DNA of 64,000 bases from Caballeronia glebae (GCF_001545035.1 NZ_FCOJ02000005.1:1-64000), one strand, 5' to 3'; shown: positions 8,376-17,651, counted from the first letter of the stretch. Notes: generated by a model from the sequence alone, not told the origin. A program made the numbers and translations.

Positions 8376-9872
8376 TCACTCGACGTGCTCGCCGTGCAGC
8401 GTGACGTCGAGACCTTCGCGTTCCTGTTCTTCCGTGACGCGCAGGCCCATGGTCATGTCGATGACCTTCAGCAACACGAAACTGACGACGCCGCTGTAGA
8501 GGAGCGTGACGATCACGCCCTTCGCCTGCACGAGCACGCTGCCGTCGAAGCCGCCGATGTCCTTCACCGCGAAGACGCCGGTCAGCAATGCACCGATGAT
8601 CCCGCCCACGCCGTGCACGCCGAACGCGTCGAGCGAGTCGTCGTAGTTGAACTTGTGCTTGAGCCACGTCGCCGACCAGAAGCAGACCACGCCCGCGACG
8701 ATGCCGATCACGATCGCGCCCGTCACGCCGACGAAGCCCGAAGCCGGCGTCACTGCCACCAGACCCGCGACCGCGCCCGAGATGATGCCGAGCACCGACG
8801 GCTTGCCCTTCGTGATCCACTCCGCGAACATCCAGCCGAATGCGGCGAACGCGGTGGCGATCTGCGTCGTGAGCATCGCGAAGCCGGCACGGCCGTCAGC
8901 CGCGACCGCCGAACCCGCGTTGAAGCCGAACCAGCCCACCCACAGCATCGATGCGCCGATCAGCGAGAGCACGAGGTTGTGCGGCGCCATCACTTCGCGG
9001 CCGTAACCCACGCGCTTGCCGAGCACGAGACAGCACATCAGGCCCGCGATACCGGCGTTGATGTGAACCACCGTGCCGCCCGCGAAGTCGAGCACGCCCG
9101 ATGCCGCCAGCCAGCCGGTCGGTTCCCAGACCATGTGCGCGACCGGCGAGTAGACGATCAGCGACCACAGCGTCATGAACACGAGCATCGCCGAGAACTT
9201 CATGCGGTCGGCGAACGCGCCGGTGATGAGCGCCGGCGTGATGATCGCGAAGGTCAACTGGAACGCGAAGTAGACCGACTCGGGGATCGTCGTGGCGAGG
9301 TGGCTCACGGTGAGCGTCGTCGCCTTGTCGCCCTTGATGTAGGCCATGCCGTGCAGGAACACGCGCGAGAAGCCGCCGATGAACGAGCCGCCCGGCGTGA
9401 ACGCGATGCTATAGCCGACGACCGTCCACAGAATCGTCACGAGACAGCAGATCGCGAAGCTCTGCATGGCCGTGGCGAGCACGTTCTTCTTGCGGACCAT
9501 ACCCGCGTAGAACAGCGCGAGGCCCGGAACCGTCATGAACAGCACGAGCGCGGTGGAGGTCAGCATCCAGGCGGTGTCGCCCGAGCTGATCTTCGACGAA
9601 TCGATCATGACCGGCTCGGTCGGCGCGGCCGGCGCGGCATCCGACGCGCCCGAAGCGGCGGCCGCAGCGGACGCGGCTTCAGCCGAAGACGCCATCGCCG
9701 TGTTGGCGCTGGCGGGTGCGCTTGCCGTGGCATCGGCCGCGGGCGCCGAGGCAGCGGCCGGAGCGGACGCATCCTGGGCGAGAGCGGTGCCGGCATTCGC
9801 GCCGATCAGCGCGCCCGCCACCAACAGGGACATCAAAAAGTTACGCATTCTTCTGGTTCCTCTTATCGCCAA
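8376..9872 (-). CDS. amtB: Ammonium transporter AmtB
   Basis: A 498-residue inner-membrane ammonium channel. A cleavable signal peptide (ending near TALAQD) is followed by an unusually long Ala/Pro/Ser-rich segment of about 70 residues before the first channel helix. The twin pore histidines lie in VVHINAGIAGL and FGVHGVGGIIGALL, and the periplasmic recruitment site includes the SWTLIVYSPVAHMVW-like region. The C-terminal cytoplasmic tail ends in EREGLDVTLHGEHVE, the part that GlnK normally contacts. The glnK gene lies 7 bases upstream, so expression is coupled and the sigma-54 promoter upstream of glnK should drive both. A terminator follows the gene. Confidence 0.96.
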   Translation of the reverse strand: MAIRGTRRMRNFLMSLLVAGALIGANAGTALAQDASAPAAASAPAADATASAPASANTAMASSAEAASAAAAASGASDAAPAAPTEPVMIDSSKISSGDTAWMLTSTALVLFMTVPGLALFYAGMVRKKNVLATAMQSFAICCLVTILWTVVGYSIAFTPGGSFIGGFSRVFLHGMAYIKGDKATTLTVSHLATTIPESVYFAFQLTFAIITPALITGAFADRMKFSAMLVFMTLWSLIVYSPVAHMVWEPTGWLAASGVLDFAGGTVVHINAGIAGLMCCLVLGKRVGYGREVMAPHNLVLSLIGASMLWVGWFGFNAGSAVAADGRAGFAMLTTQIATAFAAFGWMFAEWITKGKPSVLGIISGAVAGLVAVTPASGFVGVTGAIVIGIVAGVVCFWSATWLKHKFNYDDSLDAFGVHGVGGIIGALLTGVFAVKDIGGFDGSVLVQAKGVIVTLLYSGVVSFVLLKVIDMTMGLRVTEEQEREGLDVTLHGEHVE

Positions 9873-9879
9873 TTTCTTT

Positions 9880-10287
<408 letters not shown>

Positions 10288-10291
10288 TTAT

Positions 10292-10306
10292 GCAACTCGT
10301 ATGCCA
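10292..10306 (-). promoter_or_regulatory. Sigma-54 promoter of glnK-amtB
   Basis: On the minus strand the sequence reads TGGCATACGAGTTGC, followed by A. The -24 GG and -12 GC are exactly 10 bases apart and most positions of TGGCACG-N4-TTGCA match. The predicted transcript start lies ~12 bases downstream, giving a leader of about 60 bases. This fits known sigma-54/NtrC control of glnK-amtB. Confidence 0.8.
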
Positions 10307-10475
10307 TGCGAGTATTCATGGGGCTTTGCGCGATTTCGCGAAACGATCGCGCGAGGGGTCGGCCGAACGGCTAACGCGCGCCGTGCGTGCTGGCGTCGGG
10401 GTGGGTTCGTTGCTAGAGTGGTCCCGAGGTCCCGCAAAAACGGGCATGGGCGGACAACGCGAGGGCGCGCAGCGC

Positions 10476-10481
10476 TAAAAT
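10476..10481 (+). promoter_or_regulatory. Putative -10 element of ubiK
   Basis: GCTAAAAT gives the -10 TAAAAT, about 130 bases before the ubiK ATG. An NtrC-like dyad (GCGCC-TAAAA-GGTGC, 10486-10500) begins right after it. A short TGCAC-T7-GTGCA hairpin (10580-10597) sits in the leader. The 10219-10610 gap otherwise holds only the glnK promoter. Confidence 0.4.
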
Positions 10482-10610
10482 CGCGGCGCCTAAAAGGTGC
10501 TTCGAGACGCGTCGGCTCACTCGGCGGCGCGCACCAATTTCGAACATTCGATAATTCGGGGCACTGACCTAACAACGGATGCACTTTTTTTGTGCAAGAA
10601 GGGAGAAACA

Positions 10611-10877
10611 ATGAAGCAGCCCAACGACGTTTTCAACGATCTACAGCAGAAGATGAGCGACCTCTTCAAGAATTCGCCTGCGAAGGACGTCGAACGGAAT
10701 ATGAAGGCGATGCTTTCGCAAGGCTTTTCGAAGCTGGATCTCGTGACGCGCGAGGAATTCGACACGCAGACGCAGGTGCTCGTGCGCACCCGCGCGCGTC
10801 TCGAAGAACTCGAAAAGCGCGTCGCGCAACTGGAGCAACGTCTCGCCGGCGGCGGAAGCCCGGCCGCACAAGACTAA
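10611..10877 (+). CDS. ubiK: UbiK/YqiC family ubiquinone-biosynthesis accessory factor
   Basis: An 88-residue coiled-coil protein of the UbiK (BMFP, YqiC) family. In enterobacteria UbiK binds UbiJ and supports the soluble complex that makes ubiquinone under oxygen. The start at MKQPNDVFNDLQQKM is preceded by GGGAGAA at a good distance. Residues 1-45 contain the conserved DLFKNSPAKDVERNMKAML-like helix. The C-terminal half, ending in LVRTRARLEELEKRVAQLE, is the trimerising coiled coil. It is divergent from glnK and lies 96 bases upstream of comM, the usual neighbourhood in this group. Confidence 0.88.
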   Translation: MKQPNDVFNDLQQKMSDLFKNSPAKDVERNMKAMLSQGFSKLDLVTREEFDTQTQVLVRTRARLEELEKRVAQLEQRLAGGGSPAAQD

Positions 10878-10973
10878 GGCGCCAGCACCGCGTCTATCGC
10901 ATACCTCGGCTAGCGAGCCGTGAGTTTCTAGTTTTATTGCCGGCGCGGTCGTTGCGCCGTTTCAGGTGAAATC

Positions 10974-12518
10974 ATGTCGCTTGCCGTGGTACGCAGCCGC
11001 GCGCCCGCTCCTGGGCGCGCGCCCGAAGTCGTCGTCGAAGTCCATCTCGCCAACGGGTTGCCGTCGTTTTCCATCGTCGGCCTGCCCGATCTCGAAGTTC
11101 GCGAAAGCCGCGAGCGCGTGCGCGCCGCGCTGCAGAATTGCGGCTTCGATTTCCCCGTCCGCAGAATCACCGTCAATCTCGCGCCCGCCGATCTGCCGAA
11201 GGAAACCGGCCGTTTCGATCTGCCGATCGCGCTCGGCATTCTGGCGGCGAGCGGTCAGATTCCGGCCGAATCGCTCGAACATCGCGAGTTCGCCGGAGAG
11301 CTTTCGCTGACGGGCGCGCTGCGTCCGATGCGCGGCGCGTTCGCGATGGTCTGCGGCGCGGCGCGCCACTACGCATCGATGGGCGACGCGTCCGCGCAAA
11401 TTCCGGAAATCTACGTGCCGCTGGCGAGCGCGGCCGAAGCGGCGCTGGTTCCGGGCATCGAGGTCTTCGGCGCGGCGGACTTGCCCTCGCTCTGCGCCCA
11501 TCTGAACAACGTCCCCGATGCGCGGCTGAGACCGGTGCAGGCCCCGCCGCTTTCCCCGACAGCCGCGCCCGCCGCCGATCTCGCCGACGTGATCGGCCAT
11601 CCCGCCGCCCGCCGCGCGCTCGAAGTGGCGGCTGCGGGCGGACATCATCTGCTGATGGTCGGGCCGCCCGGCGCGGGCAAGTCGATGCTCGCCGCGCGCT
11701 TGCCCGGCCTGCTCCCGTCGATGAACGACGACGAAGCGCTCACCTCCGCCGCGATCCTCTCGGCGAGTTCGCTCGGCTTTACGCCCGGGCAATGGCGGCG
11801 ACGGCCATTTCGCGCGCCGCATCATTCGTCGAGCGCGGCGGCGCTTGTCGGCGGGCGCAATCCGCCGCAACCGGGCGAGATCACACTCGCGCATCTCGGC
11901 GTCCTGTTTCTCGACGAGCTTCCCGAATTCGACCGAAAAGTGCTGGAAACCCTGCGCGAGCCGCTCGAAGCCGGACAGATCACCATTTCGCGCGCCGCGC
12001 AGCAGGCGGAATTTCCGGCGGCGTGCCAGCTCGTCGCCGCGATGAATCCGTGTCCGTGCGGCTGGCGCGGCGACCCGAGCGGGCGCTGCCGCTGCTCGCC
12101 CGATGTCGCCGCGCGCTATCTGCGCAAGTTGTCGGGTCCGCTGATGGACCGTATCGATATTCAGATCGAGTTGCCGGCGCTATCGCCCGCGGAACTGTCG
12201 GCGCGCGGCACGGAGCGCGGCGAGTCGAGCGCCATCGTGGCCGCGCGAGTCGCGGCGGCCCGCGACATACAGACGCAGCGCCAGGGCAAGATCAACCGCG
12301 ATCTCGGCGGCCGCGAGGCCGATGCCGTGTGCCGCCCGGATTCCGCCGGCGAAGCATTGCTGCGCACCGCGAGCGAACGCTTCGGATGGTCCGCGCGGGC
12401 TTACTACCGCGTGCTCAAGGTCGTGCGGACGATCGCCGATCTCGCCGGCGCCGAGATGCCCGACACGTCCCATGTCGCCGAAGCCGTTCAGTACCGGCGA
12501 GCGCTGTCGATCGCGTGA
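10974..12518 (+). CDS. comM: YifB/ComM family Mg-chelatase-like AAA+ ATPase
   Basis: A 514-residue AAA+ helicase of the ComM (YifB) family. ComM promotes branch migration during integration of transforming DNA in naturally competent bacteria. The N-terminal ~190 residues form the Lon-like ChlI domain starting MSLAVVRSRA. The ATPase has Walker A GPPGAGKS near residue 235 and Walker B LFLDELPEF near residue 315. A cysteine cluster, NPCPCGWRGDPSGRCRCSP, near residue 360 is the family's zinc-binding-like insert. The Mg-chelatase C-terminal domain ends in VAEAVQYRRALS. No other competence gene is in the window, so a role in transformation here is inferred from the family only. Confidence 0.92.
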   Translation: MSLAVVRSRAPAPGRAPEVVVEVHLANGLPSFSIVGLPDLEVRESRERVRAALQNCGFDFPVRRITVNLAPADLPKETGRFDLPIALGILAASGQIPAESLEHREFAGELSLTGALRPMRGAFAMVCGAARHYASMGDASAQIPEIYVPLASAAEAALVPGIEVFGAADLPSLCAHLNNVPDARLRPVQAPPLSPTAAPAADLADVIGHPAARRALEVAAAGGHHLLMVGPPGAGKSMLAARLPGLLPSMNDDEALTSAAILSASSLGFTPGQWRRRPFRAPHHSSSAAALVGGRNPPQPGEITLAHLGVLFLDELPEFDRKVLETLREPLEAGQITISRAAQQAEFPAACQLVAAMNPCPCGWRGDPSGRCRCSPDVAARYLRKLSGPLMDRIDIQIELPALSPAELSARGTERGESSAIVAARVAAARDIQTQRQGKINRDLGGREADAVCRPDSAGEALLRTASERFGWSARAYYRVLKVVRTIADLAGAEMPDTSHVAEAVQYRRALSIA

Positions 12519-12569
12519 AGCCAGTGTGGACGGGCACTGGCCCGCGCTCTGCTAAGCGGAAAATTGCTT

Positions 12570-12582
12570 GTCAAGACTTGAC
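12570..12582. repeat. Perfect palindrome GTCAAGACTTGAC
   Basis: Six-base arms flank one central base, about 50 bases after the comM stop, in the AT-rich gap. It could be an operator or protein-binding site; there is no T-run. Function is unknown. Confidence 0.3.
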
Positions 12583-12746
12583 TTATTCACACTGAAGCGA
12601 TCCGGGGCACTTTCTCGTCTGATCAAACCCTGGTTTTGAGCTAATTTCACAGACCATTGATTTTATTGAACTATTTAACTTGCCGCGAACGAAGGCAAAC
12701 TAACGTAAACGGCTTGAAATGGGCTTTTGAGCGCTACCACACATTG

Positions 12747-12788
12747 TTTTCCACAAAGTTATCCACAGACATTGTGGATAGTGGAAAA
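12747..12788. promoter_or_regulatory. Symmetric cluster of four DnaA-box-like 9-mers
   Basis: TTTTCCACA (12747-12755) and TTATCCACA (12759-12767, exact consensus) point one way. TGTGGATAG (12774-12782, one mismatch) and AGTGGAAAA (12780-12788, one mismatch) point the other. TATCCACA and TGTGGATA flank 5 bases, and TTTTCCAC and GTGGAAAA form the outer pair. The surrounding gap (12519-12898) is far richer in A/T than its neighbours and contains no gene I can support. The usual oriC genes (dnaA, dnaN, rpmH, gyrB) are absent. Confidence 0.5.
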
Positions 12789-12898
12789 AGTCCATATGAA
12801 TCCGTGGATTAGCGCGTTAACTTATGAAGAACCTTCGGCTAATTCCGACTGACTAAAGCGCCTTTTAAATCAGCGCGTGCAGAATTCGAGGCCTTCCT

Positions 12899-13501
12899 CT
12901 AAAACAACTTGAAAGACGTAAAGAACTGTTCCGCTTGCTCCTTCGGCGGCGCCTTGTCTGACACGATCGCCAGTTGATAGACATGCGCGCCTCGCGCGAC
13001 AAAGCGCGCCTGAATCGTCCGCGACTCGCGTTTTTCTCCGCCTTCCCCTTTCACTTCGATCTCGCTGCCGAGCACGCGCCCGCCCGCCGCGAGATCAATC
13101 TGCGTCGCGCGCGCTTGCGGCTTCGCGTTCACGTTGCGCGCCAGGCCTTGCTGAAGGAAATCGAGCGTCGCGCGCTGCAACTGCGGATCGGCGCTCGGCA
13201 GCACTACGGTGCCGACGGCGAACACGGCATCGCCGGCTTCGGCGGTCTGCATGCGCATCGTCATCGACTGGCCCGCGATGTTGATTTTCCGCTCGTCGGA
13301 ATGTGGCTTCGCGGGCAAGGTGACTTCGTAGCCGTCGTCGTTATTCATCACGGTGCGCCAGTCGTATGAAGGCGTGCATGCGAGCAATGCGCCGCATGCG
13401 ACAGATGCGCACACCAGTTCGCCGACCGAAAAAATGTTCGGAAGAAAGCGCTCAACCGCGCGATGCAAACGGGAAGGAAACACGGAGAAAACTCGTTTCA
13501 T
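12899..13501 (-). CDS. Conserved hypothetical lipoprotein
   Basis: About 200 residues. The start at MKRVFSVFPSRLHRAVERF is likely; an in-frame ATG 27 bases upstream is possible. After an unusually long, basic n-region comes a hydrophobic stretch ending in the lipobox LLAC, so the mature protein begins at a lipidated cysteine followed by TPSYDWR. The soluble part is a mixed alpha/beta sequence without a motif I recognise and ends in EQFFTSFKLF. The recurrent theme in the middle (VGTVVLPSADPQLQRATLDF) resembles small periplasmic DUF domains. It is isolated: the DnaA-box gap lies downstream and a thioredoxin-like gene is divergent upstream. Envelope location is well supported; function is unknown. 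Confidence 0.75.
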   Translation of the reverse strand: MKRVFSVFPSRLHRAVERFLPNIFSVGELVCASVACGALLACTPSYDWRTVMNNDDGYEVTLPAKPHSDERKINIAGQSMTMRMQTAEAGDAVFAVGTVVLPSADPQLQRATLDFLQQGLARNVNAKPQARATQIDLAAGGRVLGSEIEVKGEGGEKRESRTIQARFVARGAHVYQLAIVSDKAPPKEQAEQFFTSFKLF

Positions 13502-13586
13502 AGAGAACCACTGCGTGAAAACCATCATTATCGCGCTGCAATGCCGGGCTTATCGGCGCGTCACGAACTCATCCTGAAATTGGCGC

Positions 13587-13592
13587 TAAAAT
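13587..13592 (+). promoter_or_regulatory. Putative -10 element of the tlpA-like gene
   Basis: GCGCTAAAAT gives -10 TAAAAT, 61 bases before the ATG. It has the same GCTAnAAT form seen at other promoters in the window. Confidence 0.4.
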
Positions 13593-13653
13593 ACGCAGCA
13601 GTCCCCATTGCGGCCGCGTCCGCCGTTCGCCGGAGAGCAATTCGAGGTTTCAC

Positions 13654-14190
13654 ATGTCCCAAGCCACGCAAGAAACATCCACGCGCGCCAAGAGTCCGCT
13701 GCGCTATATCGTGATGGCGCTCGTCGCGGGCGTGATCGCCTGCACAGGGTATTTCGCCTTCGGCGGCCAGCAGAAGGTGCCCGACGCGACCTTCACGCTG
13801 CTTTCGGGACAGAAGATTTCGACATCCGGCGACCTCAAGGGCAAGGTCTACCTCGTCAATTTCTGGGCGACGAGTTGCGAGACGTGCATGAAGGAAATGC
13901 CGCAGATGATCGACACGTACAACAAATTCAAGGGCCGCGGCCTGGAGTTCGTCGCGGTCGCGATGAATTACGACGCGCCGATGTACGTCAGCAACTACGC
14001 GCAGACGCGCAACCTGCCGTTCAAGGTCGCGATGGACGACGGCAGCGCCGCGAAGCAGTTCGGCAACGTGCAACTGACGCCGACGACCTTCGTTATCGAC
14101 AAGAACGGGAAGATTTTGAAGCGCTATGTCGGCGAGCCGACGTTCGCGGAACTGGATCAACTGCTCGACAAGGCGCTCGGTTCGGCCTGA
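13654..14190 (+). CDS. TlpA-family thiol-disulfide oxidoreductase
   Basis: A 178-residue thioredoxin-fold protein anchored by one N-terminal helix (about residues 17-38, YIVMALVAGVIACTGYFAF). The active site is WATSCETC near residue 75, a CxxC with the dipeptide ET between the cysteines. The cis-proline is in LTPTTFVID. The domain faces the periplasm, where TlpA/ResA-type proteins reduce specific targets such as apocytochromes or copper chaperones. No cytochrome maturation gene is adjacent, so the target is unknown. It is single-gene between a divergent lipoprotein and convergent dctD, with a strong terminator after it. Confidence 0.88.
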   Translation: MSQATQETSTRAKSPLRYIVMALVAGVIACTGYFAFGGQQKVPDATFTLLSGQKISTSGDLKGKVYLVNFWATSCETCMKEMPQMIDTYNKFKGRGLEFVAVAMNYDAPMYVSNYAQTRNLPFKVAMDDGSAAKQFGNVQLTPTTFVIDKNGKILKRYVGEPTFAELDQLLDKALGSA

Positions 14191-14215
14191 TCGCGTTCGA
14201 CACGAAAACCCAAAG

Positions 14216-14245
14216 CCCGCTGGCGAAAATCAGCGGGTTTTTTTT
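14216..14245 (+). terminator. Rho-independent terminator after the tlpA-like gene
   Basis: CCCGCTG and CAGCGGG form a 7-bp stem around an 8-base loop, followed by eight T. The minus strand has a short A/T flank, so it may also help end dctD transcription. Confidence 0.88.
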
Positions 14246-14262
14246 CGTCTATCGTTTATCGT

Positions 14263-15603
14263 TTATCGCTCGGACGACTCGCCTTTCACGGCGATTCCAT
14301 ACCGTTTGATCTTTTCGTACAGCGTCGCCTTGCCGAGTTGCAGCCGATCCGCCGCCACCGCGACCGCGCCGCCGCACTGCTCCAGCGCCTGCGCGATCAC
14401 GGCCCGCTCGAACTGCTCGGTGCGTTCCTTGAGCGATTGCGTCGATGTGTCGAGCGAAGCCGCGCCGCCGTCATCGAGAATGCCGAGCACCATGCGATCC
14501 GCCGCGTTGCGCAGTTCGCGCACGTTGCCGGGCCAGTCGCGCTGCATCAGTTCGGCGCGCTGACGATCCGTGATGAGCGGCGCGGGCCGCTCGTAGCGCA
14601 CGGCGGCGTCGAGCAGGAAATGCTCGAACAGCGGCACGATATCTTCGCGGCGCTCGTTGAGCGGCGGCAGCGTGATCGTCACCACGTTCAGGCGATACAG
14701 CAGGTCGCGGCGAAACGTGCCATCGGCGACGTGCTCGTTCATGTCGCCCTTCGCCGCCGCGACGACTCGCAGATTCGCGCGCACCGGCTGATTCGAGCCG
14801 AGCCGTTCCAGCACGCCGTCCTGCAGCACGCGCAGGAGCTTCACCTGCAAAGCCAGCGGCATGCTCTCGATTTCATCGAGAAAGAGCGTGCCGCCGGACG
14901 CATGCTCCAGCTTGCCGACGCGCCGCTTCTGCGCGCCCGTGAATGCGCCCGCCTCGTAGCCGAACATCTCGGATTCGAACATCTGCTCCGGCAGCGCGCC
15001 GCAATTCACCGCGATGAACGGCTTGTCGCGACGCGGCGACATATCGTGCAGGCTACGCGCGATGAGTTCCTTGCCCGCGCCCGTATCGCCGTTGATGAGC
15101 ACGGAGGCGTCCGTCGGCGCGACGTTCGCGATCAGCCGGCGCACCTGTTCGATCGCGAGACTGCGCCCGATGATGCGGCTCTGCCCCGCGCCCGCCAGCT
15201 CGCGCCGCAACGCCTGATTCTCCAGCACGAGCTTGCGGCGCTCCAGAGCGCGCCGCACGGCTTCGATGAGTCGCTCGGACGCGAAGGGCTTTTCGATGAA
15301 GTCGTACGCGCCGTCGCGCATCGCCTGCACGGCCATCGAGATATCGCCGTGGCCGGTGACGAGAATCACCGGCACTTCGGGCGCGCGCTCGCGGCATTGC
15401 GCGAGCAGATCGAGACCGCTCGCGCCCGGCAAGCGAATATCGCTCACGATCACGCCCGGAAAACTCGCGTCGATCGCGCGCGCGGCGGCTTCGACGCTGC
15501 CGTGCCCGATCACGTCGAAGCCCGCGAGTTGCAGGCTCTGCACGCTCGCGCGACGCACGAGTTCGTCGTCCTCGATGAAGATCACCTGCAAACCGGCGGT
15601 CAT
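14263..15603 (-). CDS. dctD: Sigma-54-dependent response regulator DctD
   Basis: A 446-residue NtrC-family activator. The receiver domain (residues ~5-120) has EDDE acidic residues and the phosphorylated aspartate in [10 protein letters not shown]. The AAA+ core has Walker A GDTGAGKE, the sigma-54-contacting GAFTGA loop in [12 protein letters not shown], and Walker [12 protein letters not shown]. The Fis-type helix-turn-helix is at the C terminus ([12 protein letters not shown]). The start is the ATG of [14 protein letters not shown]; the reading frame stays open upstream across dctB but without homology. It follows dctB by 32 bases. It should activate dctA through the sigma-54 promoter and paired sites found upstream of dctA. 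Confidence 0.94.
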   Translation of the reverse strand: MTAGLQVIFIEDDELVRRASVQSLQLAGFDVIGHGSVEAAARAIDASFPGVIVSDIRLPGASGLDLLAQCRERAPEVPVILVTGHGDISMAVQAMRDGAYDFIEKPFASERLIEAVRRALERRKLVLENQALRRELAGAGQSRIIGRSLAIEQVRRLIANVAPTDASVLINGDTGAGKELIARSLHDMSPRRDKPFIAVNCGALPEQMFESEMFGYEAGAFTGAQKRRVGKLEHASGGTLFLDEIESMPLALQVKLLRVLQDGVLERLGSNQPVRANLRVVAAAKGDMNEHVADGTFRRDLLYRLNVVTITLPPLNERREDIVPLFEHFLLDAAVRYERPAPLITDRQRAELMQRDWPGNVRELRNAADRMVLGILDDGGAASLDTSTQSLKERTEQFERAVIAQALEQCGGAVAVAADRLQLGKATLYEKIKRYGIAVKGESSER

Positions 15604-15635
15604 GTCTTGCTCCAACTTTGTAATGCGCGCGATGG

Positions 15636-17537
15636 TCACGCGCGGCGCAGCGTCAGCACGAATTCCGCGCCGTGCGAGTGATCGGCGTCGGCCTGCGTGC
15701 CGCCTTCCGGACCGTCCGCGACGATCGGCGCCTCGCGATTGCGCGCGACGAGCGTGCCGCCGTAATCGCGCGCGATGGCCGATGAAATCGCGAGCCCGAG
15801 ACCCAGGCCCTGCCCCATTTCCTTGGTCGTGAAGAACGGCTCGAAAAGACGCGGCAGCGCGTCGACGGGAACGCCCGGACCATTGTCGCGCACGATGAGT
15901 TCGATCGTGTCCGCGCGCGTCTCCAGTTCGATGACGATGCGCGGCTTGTCGCACGACGCGACCGCATCGAGCGCGTTGCCGATCAGGTTGATGAAGACCT
16001 GCTCCAGCCGCAAGTCCTCGCAGCGCACGAAGACGGGCGCGCTGCCCTCCGCGAGCGCCGGCGCGATATCGACGACGACGTTCTTCATGCGCGGACGCAG
16101 CATCGAGAAGACCTGGCGCAGCGCCCGCGCGATGTCCGCGCGCGCATTCTTCGGCCGCGCCTTCGTGACGAACAGCTTCAACTGGTTCGTGATGTTGCCC
16201 ATGCGCTCGGTCAGCGACGCGATTGCTTCGAGATTCTCGCGCGCCGCCGCCTGATCGCCGCGATCGATCAGCACGCGCGTGTTGTCGGAGAAACTGCGCA
16301 ACGCGGCAAGCGGCTGATTCAGTTCGTGCGTGATGCCCGCCGCCATCTGGCCGAGCGCGGCGAGCTTGCTCGCCTGGATGAGCTCGTCGTGCGCGGCGCG
16401 CAGATCCTGTTCGGCGCGCGTGCGCTCGTTCACTTCCTTCGTGAGTTGGGCGTTCGCCTCCGACAAGTCCGCCGTGCGCTCCGCGACGCGTTGATTCAAT
16501 TCGGCATACGCCGTTTGCAGCATCTCGCGGCTGCGGATCATCTCGCGCACGCGCGCGCGGCGCATGCGCCAGTAGAACGCGAGCAGGCACAGCGAGACGA
16601 ACACGAGCGCGGTGACGATGACCGCGTTCTGCGCGGCGCTCTCGACGGGATCGAGCGCGGCCATCGTGATCAGTTGCCAGTCGGGTTCGCCGATCGAACG
16701 ATGCGTCGCGAGAAACGCCGGCGCATTGTGCCCGCCGCCGACGCGCACGATCTGCGCGCCGCCTTCGAGCGTCTTCACGATAGTCATCGGCAGCGGCGTG
16801 ATCGCCTGCTGCGCGTACTGGCGCGTCGCGTAGACGGACGCCTCGATGTTCTGCGGCAGCGGCCGCACCGTGTGATATTTCCACGCCGGCACGGACGAAA
16901 GAAAAATCACGCCGTGATCGTCGGTGACGATGAGCGGCTCGGAGGCATCTGCGCCCTGGAGCCATTCGAGATTCAGCTTCACGACCGCCACGCCGATGAT
17001 CTCTTTGGTGCCTTCGCGAAAGACAGGCTGAGAGATGTAGTAGCCGGGTTCGGTCGAAATCGTCCCGATGCCGAAGAACCGGCCGACGCCGCCTTTCATC
17101 GCGTCGATGAGATACGGCCGGAAGTTATAGTCCACGCCGACGAAACTGTCCGCCTCGTTCCAGTTGCTCGCGGCGACGCTGATGCCGTTCGCGCGAATCA
17201 GATACGTGACGGTGGCGTGCGCGCGCGCGTTGAGATCTTCGAGATAGCGGTTCGCGCGCTCGACGTTCGCCCGGTCCGGATGATCGAGCGCGTTCTGCAC
17301 GACCGGATGCCGCGACAACAGATAAGGCAGATATTCGTAGCGGTCGAGCGTGCTCTTGAGCGTGTTGGTCGTGCGATCGACGCGGCTCGCGGCATTGAGC
17401 CGCAACTCGTCGATGCCGCTTCGCCACGCGATTTGCCACGTGAGCGCGCAGCACGCCACGAGCGCGGCGAAAAGCGCGAAAAACACGAGGATGCGGCGCG
17501 TCACGTGGGCAGAGTCCCGCGAAAGAGGATCTGCCAT
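15636..17537 (-). CDS. dctB: C4-dicarboxylate sensor histidine kinase DctB
   Basis: About 633 residues. A first membrane helix (VFFALFAALVACCALTW) is followed by a ~250-residue periplasmic double-Cache sensor. A second helix (AVIVTALVFVSLCLLAFYW) leads into a coiled linker and the kinase core. The phospho-accepting histidine is in MAAGITHELNQPLAALRSF. The ATPase domain has the N-box VFINLIGNALDA, the G1 box VRDNGPGV and the G2 box GQGLGLGLAIS. The start is uncertain: an ATG beginning MADPLSRDSAHV is preferred, and a frame open to 17618 would add 27 residues. It lies between dctA and dctD on the same strand, as expected for a kinase that senses succinate, fumarate or malate outside. Confidence 0.92.
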   Translation of the reverse strand: MADPLSRDSAHVTRRILVFFALFAALVACCALTWQIAWRSGIDELRLNAASRVDRTTNTLKSTLDRYEYLPYLLSRHPVVQNALDHPDRANVERANRYLEDLNARAHATVTYLIRANGISVAASNWNEADSFVGVDYNFRPYLIDAMKGGVGRFFGIGTISTEPGYYISQPVFREGTKEIIGVAVVKLNLEWLQGADASEPLIVTDDHGVIFLSSVPAWKYHTVRPLPQNIEASVYATRQYAQQAITPLPMTIVKTLEGGAQIVRVGGGHNAPAFLATHRSIGEPDWQLITMAALDPVESAAQNAVIVTALVFVSLCLLAFYWRMRRARVREMIRSREMLQTAYAELNQRVAERTADLSEANAQLTKEVNERTRAEQDLRAAHDELIQASKLAALGQMAAGITHELNQPLAALRSFSDNTRVLIDRGDQAAARENLEAIASLTERMGNITNQLKLFVTKARPKNARADIARALRQVFSMLRPRMKNVVVDIAPALAEGSAPVFVRCEDLRLEQVFINLIGNALDAVASCDKPRIVIELETRADTIELIVRDNGPGVPVDALPRLFEPFFTTKEMGQGLGLGLAISSAIARDYGGTLVARNREAPIVADGPEGGTQADADHSHGAEFVLTLRRA

Positions 17538-17651
17538 TGTGTCATAGGCCTCGCCCGGATCAGGCGCGGAAAACGGCCGCGGCGAAGCACTCGCTGACTG
17601 AGGCTTCGCCGCTTGCATGATCGCGTGTCCGGAAGTCGCCGCTGGACGCGC

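Noticed and set aside
12519..12898. Chromosomal origin of replication
   Set aside because: DnaA-box-like sequences are present, but dnaA, dnaN, gyrB, rpmH, repA and parAB are absent nearby, so I report only a DnaA-box cluster.
15604..16965. N-terminal extension of dctD across the dctB gene
   Set aside because: The frame stays open but is Arg/Ala-rich nonsense, and conserved DctD sequence begins at the ATG at 15603.
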